Source: Myxococcales bacterium
GTDB taxonomy: Bacteria > Myxococcota_A > Polyangia > Polyangiales > Polyangiaceae
Reading direction: 5' to 3'
DNA length: 64,000 nt
Assembly (NCBI GenBank): GCA_016712525.1
Contig: JADJQX010000001.1
Coordinates: 2,379,501-2,443,500 of the forward strand
Shown: piece after piece, positions 18,903-26,405 of the stretch
Numbering within the stretch: the first letter of the stretch is position 1
Layout of the letters: every line of letters starts with the position of its first letter
The notes under the pieces: generated by a model
Database searches by the model: none
What the model was told of the DNA's origin: nothing
The model's input: only the letters and a program-made list of their open reading frames with translations
Program-made: the position numbers and the translations under genes

Positions 18903-20444
18903 TCACGCAGCCTTCATGCGGTCCTCGAAGGCCGAGAGCGCCACCTTCGCGCCTTCGCCCATCGCGATGACGATCTGCTTGTAGGGGACGGTGGTCACGT
19001 CGCCCGCGGCGTAGATCCCGGGGGCGCTCGTCCGGCCCTTCGTGTCGACCTCGATCTCGCCGTAGCGGTTGGTCCGCACCACGTCGGCCACGACCGCGCT
19101 GTTCGGGGAGAGCCCGATCTGGACGAACACCCCGTCGAGCGCGAGCTCCCGCGCCTCGCCCGTCCCACGATCTTGGAAGGCGAGGGCCGTGACCTTGGCG
19201 CCGTCGCCGCGGATCTCCGTCGTTCGCGCCGACAGTACGACCTCGACGTTCGGGAGCGCACGAAGCTTCTTTTGAAGGACGTCGTCCGCCTTGAGGCTCT
19301 CGGCGTACTCGAACAGCGTAACGTGCGCGGCGATGCCCGCGAGGTCGATCGCCGCCTCGACGCCCGAGTTTCCCCCTCCGACGACGGCGATTCGCCGCTT
19401 TGCGTAGAAGGGCCCGTCGCAGTGCGGGCAAAACGCGACGCCTCGCCCGAGGTACTCTTTTTCGCCGGGCACCCCGAGCTCACGCCACTTCGCTCCGGTC
19501 GCGACGATGACCGCGCCCGCGAGGACACGCTCGCCGCCCTCGATTTCCAGGACCTTGGGCTCACCCTGGACGACACGCACGACCTTGCGGTGCGCGAGCA
19601 CCTCGACGCCGTACGCGCCGACGTGCGCTTCGAGATCGGCCGCGAGCCTCGCGCCTTCGGTGCGCTTCTGCCCGATCATGTTCTCGATGCCGAGCGTCTC
19701 GCGGAGCTGCCCTCCGACGTTCTCGGTCACGATGGCCGTCTTGAGGCCCTTTCGCGCGGTGTAGATCGCCGCCGACGCGCCCGCGGGGCCGCCTCCGAGC
19801 ACGACCACGTCGTAGGTACGCGCCTCGCGAGGGGCGAGGGCTCGTGCGCCGAGCGCCGCCTCGAGCTTCGACACGAGCTCGGAGAAGGTCGCTTTGCCCG
19901 AGTGCACGAGGGTGTCACCGACGTACACTGCGGGGACACCCTGGATGCCGAGGCGCGCGACCTCGTCCGGAACGAGGGCGCCGTCGACCATCGTGTGACG
20001 GACCTCGCCGTGCGTGAGGGCGACGAGGCCCAACGCCTGGACGACATCGGGGCAATTTTCGCACGAGAGCGAGACGTACGTTCGGATCTCGGCCGGCCCC
20101 GCGAGGGCCCGCACACGATCGAGGACCCCCTCGTCGGGGCGCTTTCCCAGGCCCGAGGCGTGCAAGATCGCGAGCACGAACGAGGTGAGCTCGTGCCCGC
20201 CGGGGACGCCGCGGAACACCACGGGCAAGGTCGTACCGGAGCGCTCGAGGTACACGCGGATACCCGGGTCGGGGTCGCCACGCTCGACGACGGACAGCAT
20301 CGGAGAGGCCCGAGCGATCGCCTCGAGGAGCGCCATGAGCTCGGCGCGCGCGGCGTGGGTCGTCGGCGCGACGACGATCGTGATGGGCTCGGGGAGCTTC
20401 GCGAAGACCTGTTCGAGCTGAGCGGAGACGGATGCGTCGAGCAT
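18903..20444 (-). CDS. ahpF: Alkyl hydroperoxide reductase subunit F
   Basis: 513 residues, full family length. The N-terminal tandem thioredoxin-fold domain carries a redox CENC motif near residue 128. The flavoprotein body has the FAD-binding VVVLGGGPAGASAAIYTARKG, the redox-active CPHC of the thioredoxin-reductase-like domain, an NAD(P)H-binding VVGGGNSGVEAAIDLAG, and the C-terminal GIYAAGDVTTVPYKQ. It passes electrons from NAD(P)H to AhpC. It lies 42 nt downstream of ahpC on the same strand, so both should come from the promoter upstream of ahpC. Confidence 0.95.
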   Translation of the reverse strand: MLDASVSAQLEQVFAKLPEPITIVVAPTTHAARAELMALLEAIARASPMLSVVERGDPDPGIRVYLERSGTTLPVVFRGVPGGHELTSFVLAILHASGLGKRPDEGVLDRVRALAGPAEIRTYVSLSCENCPDVVQALGLVALTHGEVRHTMVDGALVPDEVARLGIQGVPAVYVGDTLVHSGKATFSELVSKLEAALGARALAPREARTYDVVVLGGGPAGASAAIYTARKGLKTAIVTENVGGQLRETLGIENMIGQKRTEGARLAADLEAHVGAYGVEVLAHRKVVRVVQGEPKVLEIEGGERVLAGAVIVATGAKWRELGVPGEKEYLGRGVAFCPHCDGPFYAKRRIAVVGGGNSGVEAAIDLAGIAAHVTLFEYAESLKADDVLQKKLRALPNVEVVLSARTTEIRGDGAKVTALAFQDRGTGEARELALDGVFVQIGLSPNSAVVADVVRTNRYGEIEVDTKGRTSAPGIYAAGDVTTVPYKQIVIAMGEGAKVALSAFEDRMKAA

Positions 20445-20486
20445 GGCGGGACCCTTTCTTCGGAGCCTTCCGGGGTGCGAAAACGG

Positions 20487-21047
20487 TCAGATTTTGCCGA
20501 CGAGATCGAGGCCGGGCTTGAGCGTCGCGGCGCCCGGGGTCCACTTCGCCGGGCACACTTCTCCCGGGTGCGAGGCGACGAACTGCGCCGCTTGGATCTT
20601 GCGGACGAGCTCGCTCGCGTTGCGCCCGATGCCGTTGTCGTGCACCTCCGCGATCTTGATCTTCCCCTCGGGGCTCACGAGGAACGTGCCGCGGTAGGAG
20701 ATGCCCTCCTCGTCGATGTGCACCCCGAACGCCTTCGAGAGGTGGTGCGTCGGGTCCGCGAGCATGGGGAAGCGGATCTTCTTGATGGTGTCCGAGGCGT
20801 CGTGCCACGCCTTGTGGACGAAGTGCGTGTCGGTGCTGACCGAGTAGACCTCGACGCCCATCTGCTGGAGCGCCTCGTAGCTGTCGGCCATGTCGCCGAG
20901 CTCGGTGGGGCACACGAAGGTGAAGTCGGCCGGGTAGAAGAAGAACACCGCCCACTTGCCCTCGAGGTCCTTGCGGGACACGGTCTTGAAGGCGCCTTGG
21001 TGGTAGGCCTGCACGCTGAAGTCGACGATGCCGTCGTTGATTTTCAT
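20487..21047 (-). CDS. ahpC: Peroxiredoxin, alkyl hydroperoxide reductase subunit C
   Basis: 186 residues; ATG at 21047 with GGAGACAAGAG upstream. It reduces hydrogen peroxide, organic peroxides and peroxynitrite. The peroxidatic Cys46 lies in TFVCPTE and the resolving Cys165 in GEVCPAKW, typical of 2-Cys AhpC. The YF-type sensitivity region GGTFLV-like RGTFLVSPEGKIK is present. First gene of ahpC-ahpF. About 104 nt upstream of its start is a -24/-12 (sigma54) promoter and beyond that three palindromes, next to a divergent sigma54 activator gene. OxyR, the usual regulator, is not seen here. Confidence 0.96.
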   Translation of the reverse strand: MKINDGIVDFSVQAYHQGAFKTVSRKDLEGKWAVFFFYPADFTFVCPTELGDMADSYEALQQMGVEVYSVSTDTHFVHKAWHDASDTIKKIRFPMLADPTHHLSKAFGVHIDEEGISYRGTFLVSPEGKIKIAEVHDNGIGRNASELVRKIQAAQFVASHPGEVCPAKWTPGAATLKPGLDLVGKI

Positions 21048-21150
21048 GGCTCTTGTCTCCTTGGGGGCGAGCCCGTGGGCTCCCCGGGTTGCGCGGTCGG
21101 TGCCTGAGGGGCCTCGTGAAGCCACCAGACCGCGGGTTCGGAGATTGGAG

Positions 21151-21167
21151 TTGCAGCGGCCGTGCCA
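21151..21167 (-). promoter_or_regulatory. Sigma54 (-24/-12) promoter for ahpC-ahpF
   Basis: Read on the minus strand: TGGCAC-GGCCG-CTGCAA. This matches the consensus TGGCAC-N5-TTGC with one mismatch, keeping the GG (-24) and GC (-12) doublets at the right distance. Transcription would start near 21140, leaving a leader of about 90 nt before ahpC. A gene for a sigma54 activator diverges from this region. Confidence 0.75.
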
Positions 21168-21216
21168 AGGTCGCGAGCTGTTTAATATCAGGTATTTACC
21201 GTCAACGTCGGTCGGG

Positions 21217-21240
21217 TCTTCACCGGTTTATCGGTGAAGA
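21217..21240. promoter_or_regulatory. Enhancer-like palindrome 1
   Basis: Perfect 9-bp arms TCTTCACCG (21217-21225) and CGGTGAAGA (21232-21240) with a 6-bp spacer. It is the nearest of three related palindromes to the ahpC sigma54 promoter, with its centre about 62 bp from the -24 element. Candidate binding site for the divergently encoded activator. Confidence 0.7.
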
Positions 21241-21242
21241 GA

Positions 21243-21260
21243 CCACCGATGTGTCGGTGG
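21243..21260. promoter_or_regulatory. Enhancer-like palindrome 2
   Basis: Perfect CCACCG (21243-21248) and CGGTGG (21255-21260) with a 6-bp spacer. The centre lies 23 bp from palindrome 1, close to two helical turns. Confidence 0.7.
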
Positions 21261-21273
21261 CTTTGGTGTCGTG

Positions 21274-21293
21274 GCCACCCTTCTATCGGTGGC
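21274..21293. promoter_or_regulatory. Enhancer-like palindrome 3
   Basis: Outer arms GCCACC (21274-21279) and GGTGGC (21288-21293); aligned with the other two it reads CCACCC-N6-CGGTGG, one mismatch. The centre is 32 bp (about three helical turns) from palindrome 2. A weaker relative, CACCG-N6-CGTTG, follows at 21302-21317. Confidence 0.65.
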
Positions 21294-21350
21294 ACCATAT
21301 TCACCGAATATCCGTTGCATGGGCGTCGTCGCGGCCTTACGAAAGGAGGG

Positions 21351-22871
21351 ATGACGGAGTCGAGCGCTCTCCGCGATCTCACGGATCTCGCCCGGTACGC
21401 GACCTCGCCGGGGGCCCTCGAGCGCACGTACCGGCACGCGCTCGTGGCCCTCAAGCGGGTCGTCCCGTACGACCTCGCGGCCCTCTACGAGCTCGACGGA
21501 GACAAGCTCGTCCTCCGCGTGGCCGAAGGTCGCCTCGCGTCCAAGGTTGTGCGTCACACGCTCTCGCTCGCGCGGTTCCCGAGCATCGAAAGGACGCTCA
21601 CGGTGCGCGAGCCGACCGTGTTCGCCGAGCACGACCACGCCGGTGCCGAGGGGGACCCGTACGACGGCGTCCTCGATCTCCCGCATGGTCACTCGTGCAT
21701 GATCGTCCCGCTCTACTCGGCCGAGCGGCCCTTGGGCCTCATCACGCTCGACGCGCTCGCGTGCGGCCACTACGGGGAGGACACGAAGGCCCTCTGTCAC
21801 GTGTACGCGCAGGTCGTGTCCATGGCGATGCTCTTCGCCAAGAGCTCGCTCGAGCTCGAGTCGGCACGTGCGCGCCTCGAGGAGCAGAACCGAGCCCTCG
21901 TCGACGACGCCGGGGGAGCGGACCTCGCGTGCCGAAAGCTCGAGGCGAGCGCGTCGCCCGCCATGAGGCGCGTCGTGCAGCTCGCGAAGCAGGTCGCCGT
22001 CACGGACTCGACCGTCGTCATCCACGGCGAGACGGGCACCGGCAAGGAGGTCCTGGCGCAGGCGATCCACGCCTACAGCGGGCGCGCGAAGGGCCCCATG
22101 GTGAAGCTCAATTGCGGCGCGATCCCGGAAAATCTCGTCGAGTCCGAGCTCTTCGGTCACGTGAAGGGGGCGTACACCGGCGCCGTACGCGCGCGGCCAG
22201 GCCGATTCCAGGCCGCGAACGGCGGCACGCTCTTTCTCGACGAGATCGGTGACATGTCGCTCTCGGCGCAGACGAAGCTGCTCCGCACCCTCCAGGAGCG
22301 CGTGGTCGAGCCGGTCGGCGCGGACGAGCCCGTCCCGGTCGACGTGCGGGTCGTCGTCGCGAGCCACGTCGATCTCGAAGAGGCCGTCTCGGCGGGGAAA
22401 TTCCGCGAAGATCTCTACTATCGCCTCTCCGTCTTCCCCATCGAGATCCCGCCGCTCCGCGATCGCCCCGAGGACGTGCTGCCCATCGCCGAGGAGACGC
22501 TCCGCGAGATCGCGGCGAGGACGCGCCGCGGGCCGTGGACCTTCACGGACGACGCGAAGGAGGCCCTCGCGCGCGCGCCGTTCCCCGGCAACGTGCGGCA
22601 GCTCGTGAACGCGGTCGAGCGCGCGTCCATCGTCCGCGAGAGGGGGCCTATCGATGCACGCGATCTCGCTCTTCGGGGCGGTCGCGAGAAGCGAGGCGAG
22701 AAGGTCGAGCGAGGGGCCCTCGAGAACGTGAAGCTCGAAGAGCGTCGCATCGTCGAGCGCGCGCTCGAGGAATCACGGGGGAAGATCTACGGAACGTCTG
22801 GCGCGGCCGCGAAGCTCGGCATTCCTCCGTCGACCCTCCAGAGCAAGATGAAGCGCCTGGGGATCGCGTAG
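21351..22871 (+). CDS. NorR-like sigma54-dependent activator (GAF, AAA+, HTH)
   Basis: 506 residues. An N-terminal GAF-type sensor (about 10-170) is followed by an AAA+ sigma54-contact domain (about 200-435) with Walker A GETGTGKE (226-233), the sigma54-binding loop as GAYTGA (273-278, Tyr in place of the usual Phe), Walker B LFLDEIGDM and the arginine-finger region FREDLYYRLSVFPIEIPPLRDR. A Fis-type HTH ends the protein (AAAKLGIPPSTLQSKMKRLG). Architecture matches NorR, which senses NO through a GAF iron, but the GAF ligand set here was not confirmed. AGGAGG sits only 1 nt before the ATG, an unusually short spacing. Divergent from ahpC; the three palindromes between them are its likely targets. 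Confidence 0.9.
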   Translation: MTESSALRDLTDLARYATSPGALERTYRHALVALKRVVPYDLAALYELDGDKLVLRVAEGRLASKVVRHTLSLARFPSIERTLTVREPTVFAEHDHAGAEGDPYDGVLDLPHGHSCMIVPLYSAERPLGLITLDALACGHYGEDTKALCHVYAQVVSMAMLFAKSSLELESARARLEEQNRALVDDAGGADLACRKLEASASPAMRRVVQLAKQVAVTDSTVVIHGETGTGKEVLAQAIHAYSGRAKGPMVKLNCGAIPENLVESELFGHVKGAYTGAVRARPGRFQAANGGTLFLDEIGDMSLSAQTKLLRTLQERVVEPVGADEPVPVDVRVVVASHVDLEEAVSAGKFREDLYYRLSVFPIEIPPLRDRPEDVLPIAEETLREIAARTRRGPWTFTDDAKEALARAPFPGNVRQLVNAVERASIVRERGPIDARDLALRGGREKRGEKVERGALENVKLEERRIVERALEESRGKIYGTSGAAAKLGIPPSTLQSKMKRLGIA

Positions 22872-22875
22872 AGGT

Positions 22876-23220
22876 TCACGGGCACTTGTAGGCGGTGCCG
22901 CTCACGGTCGCCGTGGTCGTGGTGCCGTCGGCTTGACCGAGCTGAGGGGGATCGGTCTGGAGGTAGTTGCCTCCGAGCTCGGCGGCGAGGTTTCGCGCGT
23001 CGTTGGTCGCGTACTCGATGAGGTCTTCGTTGGCGACGAATTCGCCGCCGAACGACCCACCGCCACGGCCGACGACTCGGTCGAGGCGCGTGCAGTTGGC
23101 CGCGGGTGGGTTCGGGCTCGCGATCACCTTCTCTCCGCCGGGGGTGAGGTCGGGCGTGGAGCAAGCGATCGTCGAGAGGGTGGCGAAGGCGAGGGTCGAC
23201 GCGAGGAGGAGGGAGCGCAT
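22876..23220 (-). CDS. DUF4156-like small lipoprotein
   Basis: 114 residues. The N-terminus is a lipoprotein signal (LASTLAFATLSTIAC). The mature part has CTRLDRVVGRGGGSFGGEF, a DLIEYATNDARNLAAELGGN block and a final AYKC, the pattern of DUF4156 lipoproteins in which two Cys probably form a disulfide. Function unknown. It converges on the sigma54 activator gene, with only 4 nt between the two stop codons. Confidence 0.75.
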   Translation of the reverse strand: MRSLLLASTLAFATLSTIACSTPDLTPGGEKVIASPNPPAANCTRLDRVVGRGGGSFGGEFVANEDLIEYATNDARNLAAELGGNYLQTDPPQLGQADGTTTTATVSGTAYKCP

Positions 23221-23510
23221 GTCCGGCCGGGTTGCACCGCGCGTGCCGGCTCGGACGATGGAGACGAAGCGCCGATTCTCCCGCGCGCCGAAGGGGTGTG
23301 GCCCCGGGGTGGAGCGCGCCGTTCACGCGCCGACGGAGCGTGGCGTGCGCACCGCGAAAGCCCTTGTTTTCTCGATTGAATCAGGTCGCGACGAACGACG
23401 TCCAAGCTCGTTCGGGGCCGCGATCGGGTCACGTCGAGCGGCTCCGAAAGAGCTCGGGAGCTCCCGGGACGTGCGCGACGGCGAGCTTGTGCCGGCCGTG
23501 AGTTTGGGTA

Positions 23511-23981
23511 ATGCCGGGGGTAGTGCGCCTCACCCTCCACACGGACTACGGCCTTCGGACGCTCGTCTACCTCGCGACCCACCCGGATCGGCTCGTGCCG
23601 ACCGTCGAGATCGGTCGCGCGTACGGCATCTCGAAGAACCACCTCGTGCGCGTCGCGCAGTCGCTCCGCGACGGAGGCTTCGTCGCGCTCCACCCAGGGA
23701 GATCCGGAGGGCTCTCGTTGGCCATGCCGGCGAGCCGGATTCGGGTGGGGGAGGTCGTGCGCGCGCTCGAGCCGGACCTTCGGCTTGCCGAGTGCTTCGA
23801 CGCCCGCGAGGGTGCGTGCCCCATCTCCCCCGTGTGTGCGCTCGCCAACGCGCTCGACTCCGCGCTCACGGCGTTCTTGCGCTCCCTCGACGAGGTGACC
23901 ATCGCCGACGCCGTGGCCCGCTCGGGTCCGAAGCTCCAGAGCTATTTTTTGCCCGTGAGCGCCCTCAAGACACGGCGCTGA
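23511..23981 (+). CDS. Rrf2-family regulator, NsrR-like
   Basis: 156 residues from ATG; a GTG four codons later (giving RLTLHTDYGLR at the very N-terminus, as in NsrR) is equally plausible. The winged helix is at about 5-75 (HTDYGLRTLVYLA, SKNHLVRVAQSL, PGRSGGLSLA). Three cysteines, C95, C103 and C109, are spaced C-x7-C-x5-C in ECFDAREGACPISPVC, as in [4Fe-4S] NO-sensing NsrR proteins. It probably represses NO- or redox-stress genes. No target site was identified. It lies in the same peroxide/NO-stress island as the NorR-like activator and ohr-ohrR. The 290 bases before it hold no gene that I can support. Confidence 0.85.
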   Translation: MPGVVRLTLHTDYGLRTLVYLATHPDRLVPTVEIGRAYGISKNHLVRVAQSLRDGGFVALHPGRSGGLSLAMPASRIRVGEVVRALEPDLRLAECFDAREGACPISPVCALANALDSALTAFLRSLDEVTIADAVARSGPKLQSYFLPVSALKTRR

Positions 23982-24003
23982 CCGCGGCCGATTCGGGGTC
24001 GCG

Positions 24004-24456
24004 CTACTCGCTCTCGGCGGCGCCGCAGGTGTCGGCGGAGCGAGCGACTCGGGCCAGCTCCTTCAGCGAGTCGCGCAACCGCACGAGATCGGGCATGCCG
24101 TCGCCCATGGCGCACACGAGGGCCTTTGGCACGCCCTCGGCCTTCTTTTTCAGACGCTTCCCTGCGCTCGTGAGGGACACCACGACGACCCGCTCGTCCT
24201 CCGTGCTTCGCGCCTTCTGGACGAGCCCTTGCGCCTCGAGTCGCTTCACGAGGGGCGTGAGCGTGCCCGAGTCGAGCGCGAGCCGTTCCCCGAGGTGCTT
24301 CACGGAGGCCTCGCCCTCTTCCCACAGGACGAGCATCACGAGGTACTGCGGGTACGTGAGCCCGAGCGGCGCGAGCAGCGGACCGTACGCCGAGGTGACG
24401 GCCCGCTGCGCGGAGTAGAGGGCGAAACAGAGCTGATCGTCGAGGCGGAGGCTCAT
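24004..24456 (-). CDS. ohrR: OhrR-type MarR-family organic-peroxide repressor
   Basis: 150 residues. The N-terminal redox Cys10 lies in the OhrR signature LDDQLCFALYSAQR. The winged helix (LGERLALDSGTLTPLVKRLE, then the wing ARSTEDERVVVVSLT) is intact. Additional cysteines (VCAMG and DTCGAAE) could allow 2-Cys regulation, but this is not certain. It is the second gene after ohr, 16 nt downstream. It should repress the pair until oxidised by organic hydroperoxide. A candidate operator lies upstream of ohr. Confidence 0.92.
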   Translation of the reverse strand: MSLRLDDQLCFALYSAQRAVTSAYGPLLAPLGLTYPQYLVMLVLWEEGEASVKHLGERLALDSGTLTPLVKRLEAQGLVQKARSTEDERVVVVSLTSAGKRLKKKAEGVPKALVCAMGDGMPDLVRLRDSLKELARVARSADTCGAAESE

Positions 24457-24472
24457 GGGCCGGTACGACGAG

Positions 24473-24901
24473 TCATAGCACTCGGACCGTCACCGGGATG
24501 TTGCCGCGCGTGGCGTTCGAGTACGGGCACACCTGGTGAGCGGTGCGGACGAGCGCCTCGGCCTGCTCGCGGGGCAGCTCGGGGAGCTTCGCGTCGAGCT
24601 CGACGGCGAGGCCGAACCCCTCGCCGACCTTGCCGATGTCGACGCGGGCGGTGATCTCCACGGGGCCTGGGGTGATCTTCTGGAGGCGCGCCACGTGCGC
24701 GACCGCGCTCCCGAAGCACGCCGCGTACCCGGCGGCGAAGAGCTGTTCGGGGTTCGTCCCTCCGCCCTTTCCTCCGAGCCCGGGCGGGAGCGCGACGGTG
24801 AGGTCCAGCGTGCCGTCGTCGGTCGCGACGCGGCCATCACGGCCGGCGAACGCGGTGGCTTTGGCGGTGTAGAGGACGGGGGAGGGGGCGTTCTGGGACA
24901 T
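24473..24901 (-). CDS. ohr: Organic hydroperoxide resistance protein Ohr
   Basis: 142 residues from the ATG at 24901, chosen because AGGAG lies about 10 nt upstream and the family N-terminus (VLYTAKATAFAGRDG) follows. Ohr is a thiol-dependent peroxidase for organic and lipid hydroperoxides. Both catalytic cysteines are present, in AACFGSA and VCPYSNATRG, along with the conserved GTNPEQLFAAGYA. First gene of an ohr-ohrR unit. Confidence 0.95.
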   Translation of the reverse strand: MSQNAPSPVLYTAKATAFAGRDGRVATDDGTLDLTVALPPGLGGKGGGTNPEQLFAAGYAACFGSAVAHVARLQKITPGPVEITARVDIGKVGEGFGLAVELDAKLPELPREQAEALVRTAHQVCPYSNATRGNIPVTVRVL

Positions 24902-24971
24902 CGGGGGTGGCTCCTTCGAGGTGGCCGACGACGCGTCGGACCCAACGAAGGACAACCTAGCGCCAGTTTGA

Positions 24972-24996
24972 TTGTGTGCAAGTTAATTGCGCACAA
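24972..24996. promoter_or_regulatory. Candidate OhrR operator upstream of ohr
   Basis: Inverted repeat TTGTGTGCAA (24972-24981), 5-nt spacer GTTAA, TTGCGCACAA (24987-24996), with a single mismatch between the arms. It lies 71 bp upstream of the ohr start. The AT-rich centre flanked by GCAA/TTGC resembles known OhrR sites in general character. Confidence 0.7.
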
Positions 24997-25169
24997 TGGA
25001 TATAGCGGCGAACCGGTCGAGCTCGAGCCGTGTGAGGTTTGTCGTTCGATCTCGGAGGGTTGGCGAGCCGGTGTTGCCGGTGCCCCCGCGCGTAGGGCGA
25101 CGCCGTCGACGACGAAGCCCCGGGCTCCGCGAGCGGACCGGGGCTCCACGGCGTTTCGGCGCGCTCGCC

Positions 25170-26393
25170 TCAGAAGGACTTGAGATCCGTGATGAGGCGC
25201 TTCGAGATCACGATGCGCTGGATCTGGCCCGTGCCCTCGAAGATGTCGTACACCTTGATGTCGCGGAACCACTTCTCGAGGAGCTGGTGGTCCTTCTGCA
25301 AAGTGCCCTCGACGCCGCAGATCTCGATGGCCTCGATGCACGCCTGAATCGCGGCCTGCCCGCCGAGGGCCTTGGACATGCTCGCCTCCTTGGCGTTGGC
25401 GATCCCCTGATCGGCCATCCACCCGGCCCGCCACGTCACGAGGCGCGCGGCCTCGAGGTTGCGGCCCACCTTGGCGAGGCGCTCGGCGATCGCCGAGTAC
25501 CGGGGCACGTGGCGGGAGAGCGCGTAGTTCTCTTTGACGAAGTTCCTCGCGTACTCGTAGGCCGCGCGGCCGATGCCGATGGCCATGGCCGCGACGATGG
25601 GGCGCGTGTTGTCGAAGGTCTTCATGGCCGTCATGAATCCCTCTTTGGAGCGGTACGAGTCCTCTCCGCCGAGGAGGCACTCGTCGGGGACGTGGCAATC
25701 CTCGAGCACGAGCTCGGCCGTCTCGCTGGCGCGGAGGCCCATCTTCTCTTCGATGCGCCCGACCGAGAAGCCCTTCGTGCCCTTCTCGACGACGAAGGCC
25801 CGGTGCCCAGCCCGGCCGAGGCTCGGATCGATCGTGGCGAACACCACGTTCCACGAGGCGCGCGCGCCATTCGTGATGTAGCACTTTCGCCCGTTCAGGA
25901 CCCACGTGTCGCCCTCTTTGCGGCAGCTCGTGCGAATACCCGCCACGTCGCTCCCCGCGCCCGGCTCGGTGAGGGCATACGCACCCCACTTGAGCGACTC
26001 GCTCATGTCTTTGAAGATACCCAAATAGCGGGCCTTCTGCTCGGGGGTGCCGGTGCCGATGACCGGAGGGCCGCCGAGTCCGGGCCCCGGCATGCACAAG
26101 GGAAGCGCGGCGTCGCCCCAGGCGAGCTCCTCGGTGACGATGAGGGTGTCGAGGTTCTTCATTCCGGTGAAGTTGCCGGTCGTGTCCTCGCCCTTCGACG
26201 ACTCCCCCTTTGCGCTCTTCTTCTCTTCTCTCATCCCCTGGGTGAGGGCCATCATCTGGCGCAAAAAGGGCTCGGGGATGCCGTGCTCCTTGTCCCACGC
26301 GAGGCTCTGCGGGCGAATGACGTATTTGGTGAGGTTCTGGAGGCTTTCGCGGAGAAACTCTTGTTTCTTGGAGAGGGTAAACTCGATGCTCAT
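25170..26393 (-). CDS. Acyl-CoA dehydrogenase (1)
   Basis: 407 residues. FAD-dependent oxidation of acyl-CoA to enoyl-CoA. Signatures: YALTEPGAGSDVAGIRTS and KCYITNGARASWNVVFA in the middle beta domain, and the C-terminal helical domain with the catalytic-base Glu386 in YDIFEGTGQIQR. A short Lys/Ser/Glu-rich insert (EEKKSAKGESSKGEDTTGN, about residues 55-75) is unusual. It follows a second acyl-CoA dehydrogenase with a 12-nt gap. Substrate chain length is not predictable. Confidence 0.93.
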   Translation of the reverse strand: MSIEFTLSKKQEFLRESLQNLTKYVIRPQSLAWDKEHGIPEPFLRQMMALTQGMREEKKSAKGESSKGEDTTGNFTGMKNLDTLIVTEELAWGDAALPLCMPGPGLGGPPVIGTGTPEQKARYLGIFKDMSESLKWGAYALTEPGAGSDVAGIRTSCRKEGDTWVLNGRKCYITNGARASWNVVFATIDPSLGRAGHRAFVVEKGTKGFSVGRIEEKMGLRASETAELVLEDCHVPDECLLGGEDSYRSKEGFMTAMKTFDNTRPIVAAMAIGIGRAAYEYARNFVKENYALSRHVPRYSAIAERLAKVGRNLEAARLVTWRAGWMADQGIANAKEASMSKALGGQAAIQACIEAIEICGVEGTLQKDHQLLEKWFRDIKVYDIFEGTGQIQRIVISKRLITDLKSF

Positions 26394-26405
26394 GGCGCGC
26401 TCCGC

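Noticed and set aside
21290..21305. TGGCAC at 21290 as a -24 element for the activator gene on the plus strand
   Set aside because: The -12 position reads TCAC instead of TTGC, lacking the GC doublet, and the TGGCAC is part of palindrome 3.
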